DNA of 64,000 bases. Source: Isoetes taiwanensis. Taxonomy: Eukaryota > Streptophyta > Lycopodiopsida > Isoetales > Isoetaceae. The notes under the pieces are model-generated. The model was given only the letters and a program-made list of their open reading frames with translations. It was not told the origin of the DNA and did no database searches. Numbering within the stretch: the first letter of the stretch is position 1; each line of letters opens with the position of its first letter. Of the stretch, positions 19,807 to 30,125 are shown in pieces. The translations under genes were made by a program, and so were the position numbers. Location: contig JAJEKV010000021.1 in the NCBI GenBank assembly GCA_021234155.1, positions 11,967,760 through 12,031,759 of the forward strand. The letters are read 5' to 3'.

Positions 19807-22240
19807 CTCCCTTCCTCCCTCATTCCCTCCATTCCTCTCTCTATGTCTCTCTCTGATTGGATCTGACAGAAGCGTTGGCACCTTCCCTAAGTCAAGCAAG
19901 GGCAGGACTTTCTTGGCTCATGGTGAGAGGCAGGACCCGAGGAGGAGAGAATGGGGTTTGGATTTATCCTCCCCCCAGTGTGGCAATTAGAAGTCAAGAG
20001 CGCCTTTTGCAGTAGCAAGATTGTTGGGATCGTTCAGGATGGCCGATAGATACAAACTCTGTTATTTCTATTGCCATAGCTCTGCATGCATGTTCAAAAA
20101 TCATGCACCTAGTTATCTATAAAACAAAGCGTTTGACCTCAAACGTAAAACCAGATGTTGCTAGGTTATTGTAGGGTTCGTTATGGAGATTGAGTTTTGA
20201 TCGGTTGCACTTGGGACATAGTCGAGAAGTTGCAGTTGAAGATGCGAAGCAATAGGAACTGACGGACATGAGTTTGGATCTATTTTCCTCCCACTACGAC
20301 AATTAGAATTCAAGAGCTAATTGTATACAGATTGTTTTGAATAGAAGCGCTTAAAAAAGTTGGAATTATTGACATTGTCATAGATTCTAATGCACTCGAA
20401 AGTATCCCGAATATCCCGAATATCCCGAATTGTACTAACTTGTTTCAAATGATTTTGGAGGAACAACCGAGGAGAAAAGTTGTGGTGAGATGTGGGAAAC
20501 AATTTGGCTCAATTTGGATCTGGGGGTTCAAAGTTGGAAGAAAATTTGGCCAGTGCACTTCCCTAAGACAAAAAAAAAAGAAGATCTGGACATTCAAATG
20601 ATTATTATCAGAGAAAAGGTGTAAGAACATGCGTGTCACAAGGTGTAAGAACATGTGGGAAAAAACTTGGCCTGATTTGGAACTGGGATGATGGAGAAAA
20701 ACGAGTTCAAAGTGGATCAAAAAATATGCCAATGAACTGCCATAGAAAATCAGCAAGCACTTTTTTGGATCTCTAGCTTGATAAGGGTCTTTTGCATGCT
20801 TTCAACTGACACATCTAAATTGGGTCTAATATCATAAGGTAAAATTGTAGTTAGGATTACCATGCCACCTAGTCATATTTCTTACATAAAGTCCTAGTCA
20901 TCATGTCCAGATCACCACCATCTTAGCATGTCATCTAGGTCACCAGGGCATTTTGTAAAAGAGTTTTGGGGCAGCTTCTGCGGTGCTTTAAGGATCCATC
21001 TTATGGCATCAAGACCTCCCTCTACGTGATGACATGGTACAATATCCTGGTCGAATCTGATTCATGCAAGGGTTCAGAACACCTACTCCCCATTTGAACA
21101 ACCTGTCATTGGGTAGCCGAACTGGCACCCATCCCCAAGTCAAACAAGGCCCAAACTTTGTGCGGCTGCCTCACCAATGGGGAGAGGCCAGACCCCAAGA
21201 GATAAAACCCAAAGAAGTTTCCGAGGCAGCCTTTCCTGGTAGCACTCCCTCGGGGGCCAGTACGCTAATGCCCACCCTACCCAAGCTCGTTTTCCCTCTT
21301 TATCCGCTGATTCCTATTTTCAAGAGCTTACCAAACCGCGAAGTGTCCCATGAGCGTCTGTGTAAAAACCCAAGTTTTTGTTGTTCGGGCAATATGGAGG
21401 CTCTGGAATGGCGATTCGACTTTGCCAAGCTGTTTGAAATGCTGAAATTACCCTAGAAAGCAAGTTATATGGTCCATTCTACCAAAGAAAGAAACAGGAA
21501 TGCTCTGACCACCTATGCCAATTGACTACGAGCGTATTGGACATAAGCTATTTTGGTGCTTCTTGGAGAAGGAGTGATTTTTTGCCTAGGAAACTTGGTC
21601 CTCAGAGTAATGTTGACATTCTGAGCCTATTGGCAGAGCCAATTTGTAGTTTCGAAGGGGGGAAGTTGTCCATCCATTGCATGGACCTTTACGAGAGGAC
21701 TCTATGGGAAAGCTGCTTCCAGGGGGTTCTAGATGTCCATCTTCTGGCTGCAAGACCCTCCCTCTACATCACCCTAGCGCAAGATCCTAGTCGAATCTGA
21801 CTAGGATATGGCCCCCGAAACATAAACTCTGTGTGTTGCTCCGTTCTTGAAGGCTTTACGTTTTGAAGCTCGAATTTTCGTTGCTTGAACTAAATAACAT
21901 GCAAATATGTAACATTCACATTGCATTCGATGATGTTTCTTCCAACAAAAAAACTCTATCAATCATCTATGGCATCCCTATAAATGTTTCTTCTTGTGTT
22001 CATGCAATTTTAGCATAATTATTTCAAACCATTGCTGATTTTAGAGAGAACGTTGCTAACTTTGAAATGAATCAAACTCAAACCTATATACAGAAAAAGG
22101 GCAACATAGTAAAATTAAAACATTCAACAACTATTTTTAAGGCCTTTGGAATGAGCAAAGCCTTGTCAAAGCCTTATGGTATGCTTTTTTGCTAGTTTTT
22201 TTTAAGGATGTAATATCATTCGTATGCTTTTTTATGGTTG
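19807..22240. other. Repeat-derived non-coding region
   Basis: No gene supported. It contains diverged copies of a sequence around TGGCACC...CAAGTCAA...AAGG (19875-19950 and 21122-21200), diverged copies of a block with AAGACC(C)TCCCTCTAC...CTGGTCGAATCTGA (about 20950-21060 and 21700-21800), and a triple CCCGAATAT repeat (20405-20430). ORFs of 90-130 codons here have no recognisable domain. Confidence 0.5.
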
Positions 22241-22600
22241 AAATGTTGTGCCCCTAGGTTCACATATGCCTCTAGGCTAGAACATGCCAAAGTTGACTCA
22301 AACATGACACGTGGCTCAAACATGCCGGCCCGTGAAATATGATTTCGTATGTTTTTTTTTATGGTTAAAATGTTGTGCTCCTAGGTTCACACATGCCCCT
22401 AGGCTAGAACATGCCACCTTAGACCCTGGCTCAAAACATGCCACCCTGGCTCAAATGTGACATGCGGCTCAAACATGCCCCTAGGCTCAAATATGCCACA
22501 TAGACTCGAACATGAATCATGGCTCAAACTTACCACTAGATAGGCATAAAAAACAGGTTGAAATGTTGTCCCCTAGGTTCAAACATGCCTTGGTCATATT
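22241..22600. repeat. Dispersed outlier copies of the CATGCC minisatellite
   Basis: Degenerate units such as ACATGCCCCTAGGCTAGAAC, AACATGACACGTGGCTC and AACATGCCACC match the 18.4-19.8 kb array but are interrupted by other AT-rich sequence, including a repeated GGTTGAAATGTTG(TG)CCCCTAGG-type block. Confidence 0.8.
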
Positions 22601-22966
22601 TAAACACAAACAAACAAGCCCATATATATGTTGAATTATCATTACAAATTCTTCTCACTATCTCCTTGCAAATGCTATTTCTGTCTATAGATATTTTAGA
22701 ACGCAGTTGGGTAGCTTTCTCCTTTTAGATATTCTGCTTAACACCAACAAATCACTGCTCCCTTTTAAGATTCAGAGTATTTTATTCAATAATTAGCGTT
22801 TTGATCCTTCGTTTAACTAGACCACACTGCCAATCAACGTTGAGAGAATTCTACGAAGGAGATATTTTTTGGATCTTATTGCTAATAAACAGTTGTCTTT
22901 AACTACTAATAACACAGTTTACAGTTAAGAGATGTGTATTTGTAATTTTGCAAAATATAAGGGCAT

Positions 22967-23085
22967 ATTTGAAAACACACATTAGAGGGGTATATTTGGA
23001 ATCTTGAAATAAAATATGATTTTATATTTGAAAACACACATTAGAGGGGTATATTTGGAATCCCAAAATAAAATATGGTTTTGTT
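22967..23085. repeat. 57-60-bp tandem duplication
   Basis: Two copies contain GAAAACACACATTAGAGGGG and TATATTTGGAATC, at about 22970 and 23027. Confidence 0.8.
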
Positions 23086-23604
23086 TATATATCTATTATA
23101 TCTCATTCAAAGGTTGAATGGTCGAGATTTCAATCTCAGTCTTATTATTCTATTAGTCAATTTTCGCCAAAGAGATTAACAGCCCAGATCTTGATCCTGC
23201 TCGTTTCATCCTATTGGTCATAGGGGCTTTTGTGTTTGTTTTCAGCCTTCCCGCCTTCGCGCCTTAGATTCTCGATGGCGGCAGAGCAAAAGAAGAGCCC
23301 AGTCCATCGCCGGAGCTTCGCCGTCAGTTCAGGGCCCCAACCCAAGTCCTTCTTCAGCTATGCCTCAACTAACCTTTTAGATCATCCATCTTTTCGCCAT
23401 AGTTTCTTCAACGCTTTTTTATGGAGCAAATCAGGCGCCTCGGCTCTGTTTTTGAGCTTTTCTTCTCAGGTGCATCGAAATGGCCGTGAATGATTTAAGT
23501 TTTAGGGTCCAAAATTGAGTTGGAGGAAGTATCGAGCTATAGGAAGGCCCAGAGATGGGGATTTGGTTCGTCACAAGCGGCTTTGGTTTATCAGAGATTG
23601 CTCT

Positions 23605-23705
23605 TTAGCTTGCATGATTGTAGCAGAGAGTGAATCCATCCTTGCCATAATGAGAAGAAATGCTCGTTGGGCTAGAAGATATGACGGGCAGACAGAGCAC
23701 AATTT
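23605..23705 (+). pseudogene. GNOM-like: GNOM-like ARF-GEF fragment, left part
   Basis: Translates to LACMIVAESESILAIMRRN, ARWARRYDGQTEHN, closely resembling the N-terminal (DCB) start of plant GNOM/GBF-type ARF guanine-nucleotide exchange factors, which begin around a CMI...VLAVMRRNxRW segment and regulate vesicle trafficking. The frame is open from 23515. It runs directly into the copia 5' LTR at 23706 and resumes in frame at 48168 once one copy of the AATTT target duplication is removed. Upstream residues (23515-23604) do not look like GNOM. Probably a truncated gene copy; a single live exon cannot be excluded. Confidence 0.7.
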
Positions 23706-23888
23706 TGTTAGCGAGGCTGCCTATTCTTAGGCAGCGTGCCTTTATAAAAAGGCAACGTTGCTACTTTTACCATAAAAATATCTTTTATGGATTATATATT
23801 GTAAACACGATTCATTCAATGAAAGTATCTTCTTTTGTGGTCAATATTTCTTTCACTTGTTTTCTTAGTAAACTAGAAAAGTTCAACA
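23706..23888 (+). repeat. Copia 5' LTR
   Basis: TG...CA ends. Contains a perfect hairpin GCTGCCTA/TAGGCAGC (23716-23735) followed by GCCTTTATAAAAAGGC (23738-23753), a TATA box inside a palindrome, probably the promoter. It lacks 14 bp found in the 3' LTR after GTTGCTAC. Confidence 0.95.
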
Positions 23889-23900
23889 TGGTATCAGAGC
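23889..23900 (+). other. Copia primer-binding site (tRNA-iMet)
   Basis: TGGTATCAGAGC directly follows the LTR; it is the standard plant primer site complementary to the 3' end of initiator tRNA-Met. Confidence 0.95.
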
Positions 23901-23994
23901 CTGCATCTGGTTCTGGTGCGGTTGTGAATTTTTGAGGGCTCACAGGCACGAAAACTTTGTATGTTTTTTCTGGAATCCAGCCTGGAAGATCAAG

Positions 23995-24594
23995 ATGGAG
24001 CTTGTTCTGCAAAGTGAAAAGCTTTTTGGAATTGTGACCGGAAATAATATTCCTCCGGTGCAGCCGGTTGATGTAATTACCGGTAATCTTATTCTGAATG
24101 GTGTTGAATATGATACTTGGATTAAAGAGGTAGATGAATGGCATGAAAAGGATCAAACCGCTCGAGCTTTGATTCTCTATGCACCCAAAGAATCTATTTT
24201 GATGGATGCTAAGGATTTTGTTACTTCTAGTGAAGTATGGAAGTATTTGGAAAAAACTTATATGAAGAAGACTATGCATGAAGTGCTTAGTCTCCGCAAG
24301 GATCTTACATCATTGCAATATCGTTTGAGTGATTCGTTTGACGAACATGTGGATAAATTTAAAGCGCTTCTAGAAGCACTGTCCGCAGCTGGTGCTAGTA
24401 TTCCGCATGATCAACATGTTGTTCATTTTTTGGAATCCATGCCAGAAGAGCTTCAGACTCTTACGATAGTTTTAGCCAACAAAAAATCTATGACCTTAGA
24501 TCGGGCTTGTGAATCTTTAAAAGATGGAGTACGAAAATTACAAAGGCAATCCATGCAAGACGATCAAGCTTTAATTGTTGATAATAAGAAATGA
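23995..24594 (+). CDS. gag: Copia gag (capsid region)
   Basis: Gag_2/UBN2-type polyprotein that would form the virus-like particle. Typical features: an N-terminal LxxxNYxxW-like segment (ILNGVEYDTWIKEVDEW), EVWKYLEKTY, LRKDLTSLQYRLSDSFDEHV, and LLEALSAAG...FLESMPEELQTL. The ATG at 23995 is the first plausible start; an upstream in-frame ATG at 23932 lies close to the primer site. An in-frame TGA (24592-24594) ends the ORF, but the same frame continues directly into the basic, zinc-knuckle part of gag and then pol, so it is either a CGA-to-TGA mutation or a gag-pol separator. Confidence 0.9.
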   Translation: MELVLQSEKLFGIVTGNNIPPVQPVDVITGNLILNGVEYDTWIKEVDEWHEKDQTARALILYAPKESILMDAKDFVTSSEVWKYLEKTYMKKTMHEVLSLRKDLTSLQYRLSDSFDEHVDKFKALLEALSAAGASIPHDQHVVHFLESMPEELQTLTIVLANKKSMTLDRACESLKDGVRKLQRQSMQDDQALIVDNKK

Positions 24595-26765
24595 GGTCGA
24601 GAAGATGAAAAGGCTCTTGTCACTGATACTAGGCGGAGTCGTGGCCGTGGTCGCAGCCGAGGCCGTGGTGGTGGTAATCAGCAGTTGGCTAGACTTGAGC
24701 AACCTAAATCAGAGACTGTTTGTACCTATTGTAAAAAGCCAAATCATGTGGAAAGCGGATGTTATTACAAACGTTTTGTGAATGAGCATAAAGCTTTACT
24801 TCAGGCAATTCGAGATGGACCTCCTATTCGAGATGAACATGCTAGTATTGCATGTGATGAAGCTTTTGAAGCTGCTTTCTCTACAGGAACTGTTGTTTCC
24901 ATGACTGTTGATTCAGGTGCCACACAACATATGACATTCCATAAGCACTGGTTAAAGAATTATCAGCCAATTTCAGTTCAAAAGCTTGTATTTCTTGGTG
25001 ATAACACAAGTCATGAGGTCAAAGGCATTGGAGATCTTCATATTGATACTCCTAATGGGATACAAGTTTTGCGTGGTATTTTACATGTTCCTGGTTTGCG
25101 CCGCAATCTTGTTTCAGTCTCTAGACTTGCAGATCTTGGCTTGATCATACAGTTTGATAGACGGTGGTGTAAATTTATTCAAGATGGTTGTGTACATGGA
25201 GTTGCTCCGCGAGAAGGTCATCTTTATGAGTTTAGGTTGACCGATGATTTTGTGAATCTTATGACTGCCAGCGGAGATGAATCGAGTACATTGTGGCATC
25301 GTCGTTTTGCACATGTAAATTTTCAATATTTATTGGACATGGCTTCTGATAGAATTGTGGATGGTCTATCATTGAGTAGCACTGCATCTATGGGTGTATG
25401 TGAGGCATGTGCTGTTGGAAAGCAACATCGCCGTCCTTTCAATGTGAAAGGCAAACGTGCAACACAGCTTTTGGAGCTTGTGCACGCTGATATATGTGGC
25501 CCACTACCTTATGCTTTGAGTGGTGCGCGATATTTCATTTTATTTGTGGATGATTTTTCTCGTAGAGCTTTTGTGTATTTTATCTCTACGAAGTCCGAAG
25601 TATTCACCAAATTTCAAGTGTTTAAAAATATGGTGGAGACTCAGACTGATAAAGTGATCCAGAGATTACGTACTGATAATGGTGGAGAATTTACTTCTGC
25701 TCAATTCAAGTGTTTTTGTGAAGAGTATGGTATAGTTCGTGAGCATACCATTCGTTATTCTCCTCAGCAAAATGGTGTTGCTGAGCGCAAGAATCATACG
25801 ATAATCAATGTTGTTCGATGTATGCTTATTCATGCTGGTTTGGATAAGTCATTTTGGGCAGAAGCTGTGGCTACTGCTGTTTATGTACAAAATCGAACGG
25901 TAAACTCTTCTCTAAAAGGTGTAACTCCTTTGCAATTATGGTCAGGAGTAAAACCAAATGTTCAAAATTTGCGAGTTTTTGGTTGTTTAGCCTATGTTCA
26001 TATTCCAAAAGAGAAGAGAAAGAAGCTTGACCCAGTCGGCCTCAAAGCCATCTTCGTAGGCTATGCTATCGAGGCACAGGGATACCGATTTTATGATATT
26101 GCTACGCGAAGAGTCATTACTAGTCGTGATGCAGTTTTTGATGAGTCTACTATGGCTAACATGATTACTTCTCGTCATGACCCTAATGTTATTCTTCGTG
26201 ATTTTCAGCTACTTGATAGTGAATTAAATCCTAATGTGGATGTTGTAAATCCTAATGTGGATAATGGGTCTTTAAATCCTCTTGTTGAAAATGGGCTTGT
26301 AAATCCTAAAGTGGAAGATGATTTTGTACAGGAGCTTGATTTATATGATGGTGCTGATGAGGATCATGATGGTCTACTTGATGTAGAAGTTGGGGTTCCT
26401 AATGATGAGACTTCAATACGACGGCAATGGAAGCCTACTAAACGGATCTTGGAATATCATGCTGCTTTAGCTACTAGTGCAGATCCAGTTACAGTAAAAG
26501 AGGCTATGTCTTCGCCACAAGCTGAGAATTGGCGCATGGCCATGGAAGCAGAGTTTGAATCTCTTATCAACAAAGGTACTTGGGAGCTTGTTGAAATTCC
26601 TGAAGGACGAAAGCCAATTAAATGTAAATGGATCTTTCGCTCCAAGTACAAAGCAGATGGCTCGTTTGATAAGTTCAAAGCACAATTAGTTGCGAAAGGA
26701 TACTCGCAAGTGGCTGGAATTGATTATGAGGAACTTTCTCACCTGTTGTTCGTCTCACTAGTTTG
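24595..26765 (+). CDS. pol: Copia pol: zinc knuckle, protease, integrase, RT N-terminus
   Basis: Continues in the gag frame. Order: Arg/Gly-rich segment (about 24628-24680), CCHC knuckle CTYCKKPNHVESGC (about 24720-24765), aspartic protease with DSGATQHM (about 24910), GAG-pre-integrase ending CEACAVGKQHRRPF, integrase with HADICGP, RTDNGGEF and QQNGVAERKN as the DDE residues, an integrase C-terminal GYRFYD segment, and the RT start (NWRMAMEAEFESLINKGTW, KWIFRSKYKADG, LVAKGYSQVAGIDYEE). One A is missing in a short run at 26732-26733, which throws the ORF into a stop at 26764; the next frame continues the RT. All catalytic residues are present. Confidence 0.95.
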
Positions 26766-27454
26766 AGAGTATTGTTAGCATTTACTACTCAATATGGTTT
26801 GTTTGTACATCAAATGGATGTCAAAACTGCGTTTCTCAATGGAGATCTTAGTGAAGAAATCTACATGAGTCAACCAGAAGCTTTTGAAGTACGTGGTAAT
26901 GAAAGACTGGTTTGTCGCTTGCGGAAGGCTTTATATGGTCTACGACAAGCTTCTAGAGCCTGGTATGTGAAAATGAATTCTTATCTTATTTCTGACGGAT
27001 TTCTACCAAGTTCTGCAGATTCCAATGTGTATCTTGCTTAAATCAAGAACACTTTGTAGTGATTGCGCTTTATGTGGATGATACTATCTTGGTATCTAAT
27101 AACTTCGAATACTTGCAAGCAGTCAAGAGGAGACTATCTTCTTCATTTGAGATGGTTGACATGGGGGAAATACACTCATGTTTAGGTATTCAGGTCAAAC
27201 GAGATAAAGACAAAGGTTTGCTTCAACTCTCACAATCTAAGTACATTGAGACACTTCTTGAGAAATTTGGGTTACTTTCTGCTAAAGAGCAACCTACTCC
27301 ATTGCCAGTTGGTTCCACAAAAACAAGAATGTCGAAGAGGCAGTGTCCAGTGGCTTATGAGGATCAGCTAGAAATGCAGAAGTGTCCTTATGCAAGTCTT
27401 GTAGGAGCTCTTATGTATCTTGCAACTAGACCAGATATTAGTTACGCTGCCAAT
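26766..27454 (+). CDS. pol: Copia pol: RT core, interrupted by gypsy insertion
   Basis: RT continues with VHQMDVKTAFLNGDL, YGLRQASRAWY and, after a second one-base contraction at 27038-27039, the catalytic LYVDDTIL (about 27067). RT ends in LATRPDISYAAN, cut at 27454 by the gypsy 5' LTR and resuming at 47183 with TLGQFMTNPGKEHWHN. Both frame breaks are losses of one base from short A or T runs, so consensus error is plausible. Confidence 0.93.
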
Positions 27455-29391
27455 TGTTGCCCCCAAAAGGGCAACATACTAATTGTTGGATCATGTACTT
27501 AGGTCAAGTTATTGTTGGAGAGATCAAATCAAAAGAACTTGGTAGTCAACATTGATGTGAAGGTCAATCAACATTTATCTTCAAGAATCTACACCAATAC
27601 TCAAGGTCAACTCCCATGAAAGGTATTCTATTTGAGGTCAAAGCTAGTCAAAAGAGGTGCTGGGTTTAAAAAGATTGGAAGATGTTCTTTTGAAGATTGG
27701 AAGTTAGAGTTTGGAAGATCCCATGGTATTTGGTTCCATCCCTTAACCATTTTTTTGCCTATCCCCCATACCTTATTCTCACCTTCCTTTTTGAATTTCC
27801 CCTAGCCATTTTCCCTCACACTTATATTCTTCCTTGCTCACCTTTTGCAAATCATATTTTGCCATGCCAAAAGTCCTTTCTTAACACATTTTATTTCCCC
27901 ATGGGGTGTCCTACCCATTTCATGTCTCTTTGCCTTATTTTCATTTCCCATATTACACCTTTGCCAAATACCCTTAGCCTAATTCTTTTTCACAAGCCCT
28001 TGTACCTCCTTGTTCTTTACCATTGTGCTTTAAGTACCCATGCCACTCAAATATTCTCCATTGAATATTCCATTTATGGTACCTATCTAGAATATTCCCC
28101 AAGAAATTAGGGTTACCATAGACCCAAATGGGTAGAAACTCATAATTATTTTTTGTGGTATCTTTGGAACCATGGCCTATCTTCCCAAAATTGATAATAC
28201 AAGATATTCTTGGTTTATATCCCAAGAAATACGGCCATCGTGATCGCGGAACTCCCCGGAAAAATACCTTCAAGAACCCTAATTATGGAAACCCGTCAAT
28301 CAATTGTAGGAATGGAATCATTGAACTCAAACCTATCTACTGCAGATTTCCGCCCTTAAGCATCTTATCAAGCCTAAATTTAAGCCCTAATATGCCGGAA
28401 CCGTTAAACCAAAAACATATATACCGGAAACAATGATGTAAGATTTTTGAAGGCCCGTGACGATCAAACCTCGACATTGATACATGCCGAGCATGATCCA
28501 AGACGTTCTTGAAGTATCTCGAGTGTTCCACGCCTAATCTGAGAAAATTGGACCGATATTATTGATTTGATACTATTTATTGACTTCTAAGCTATTTTGA
28601 TGATTGATCTATGTTCCTAAGACTCTTATTCACCTTGTATTACCTTCATATCAATGAAAATTGACTGCCAAGTATTCAAAAAGTCGATCGTCATGATCCT
28701 TTAGTAGTTTTGCATCACAAACATTTCTACAAGAAAGAATTCCTTCATTTTTTTCTCGCGATATGACCATCTGTACTTCCTCTCCTATCTTATTTGCACC
28801 TGTGGTGCACAAAAATTTCGAAAAATCCCATTCCAAACTCAAGTTAACATTTTTGCATTTCGTCGATACAAATTTAGATTGATATCCACAAAACAATGCC
28901 AAAAAATAGTTTTAGTGATTCAAATCATGATTTGACAGCATGCACCTTACCTTTGAGATCTACATTGCATATTAGTTTTGGAATTTCTTCAAAATTCCAT
29001 CTACAACCCAAGTTACAAAATTCTGAGCTCTGTTTTTAGTTTTGACCGATATTGACCAAAATTTGACCCAACTTTGAGATCGATTATCTTACAAATTAAA
29101 ACTCGACTTGGTCAAGTTCTCTCCCCTTGCTTGCCTACAACTTTTTCGAACAAGTCACAACTATCCGACCTTGGAAATCAACTGCCTATGAGATCCTGTG
29201 ATCGATTTGAGTAAGGGGTCCATATTCCGTAATTGGGAAAGGTATGAAAACTCAGAATCGAGCTTTTTCTTTGGGAAATTCTTGTGTAGATTGATCACCT
29301 TAAGTGATCTGAGAGGTTCTAACCCCAACTTGAGTGAAAACTCAAGTTGGCTTCTTGTGTTTGACTCTCTAAGCCGTGTTGAGGGTCAACA
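27455..29391 (+). repeat. Gypsy 5' LTR (1937 bp)
   Basis: Starts with the perfect inverted repeat TGTTGCCC/GGGCAACA (27455-27462, 27469-27476) and ends GAGGGTCAACA. Nearly identical over long stretches to 45229-47177; differences cluster at CG and CNG positions. Apparent ORFs of 80-137 codons are shared between copies and are not genes. No clear tRNA primer site follows 29391. Confidence 0.96.
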
Positions 29392-30125
29392 TCTTGAGGT
29401 CCTACCGAGATCTTCCTAGATCTCGTAACTCATGGCTCCAAAACAAAAAATTTCCAGCGTAACAAGAGCCATTAGAAGATATTGATGCATCGATCATTGC
29501 GTAGAAAGGCCATTGAATTCAAGTTTTTCAACTAGCCGCGCTTCAAAACATGCCATACCAATTTGAGTTGAATGTCCCCTGCTCCTTTGCCTACTTTTTG
29601 ATTCCAAAGATGAGTGCTAACAACTTCTTGAGAATATTTGAGGATTATTACAGGATTATGGCTTCAAGAAGGGATGCAAGCTCGAAAGTTCGAGAAATGT
29701 TTCAAAGAAGAAAGTGAAGTCGGTGCTTGGTTAACTTATGAAAAGTTAATGGGTACCACTTCATGGGATGAACTTGTCAAGAAGTTTCGATAGATTTGGT
29801 AAGTTAGTCGCTCCAAAAGATTTGGTTAATGAACCGCAAGGTTTTCTATACATGTAGGAGAGAGTGTGAATCAAGACAAGGAAAGATTTAGTACATTCAT
29901 GAGCGTGTGTCAAAAGCACAAGTCACCATCCCAACTCGCTTTTAGTTATCGCTTTTATTAATGGTCCCGAAAGAAGACCGATATCCAAAGGAAGTTGCTC
30001 AAGATCCAAGTGCAAGGGTTTGATTCTATATACAAAGTCTTTGCCAAAACCATCGATCTAACTCGGGATGTTTCTACTTTGCCCGATAAACACTATGCTC
30101 CTCACCATAATCATGACCCGCTTTT
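29392..30125 (+). pseudogene. gag: Gypsy gag remnant
   Basis: Frameshifted capsid-type sequence with GAWLTYEKLMGTTSWDELVKKF, RFGKLVAPKDLVNEPQGF, ERFSTFMSVCQKHKSPSQLAF and IYKVFAKTIDLTRDVSTLPD, the pattern of Ty3/gypsy Gag helices. It stops near 30125, where GC-rich LINE sequence begins. Confidence 0.7.

Noticed and set aside
23230-23493. ORF beginning MCLFSAFPPSRL, with internal MAAEQKKSPVHRRSF, as first exon of the GNOM-like gene
   Set aside because: No similarity to the GNOM N-terminus and no convincing splice to the GNOM-like segment; left unannotated.
27697-28110. 137-codon ORF, repeated at 45471-45884
   Set aside because: It lies inside both gypsy LTRs and is copied with them; hydrophobic translation of T-rich LTR sequence, not a gene.
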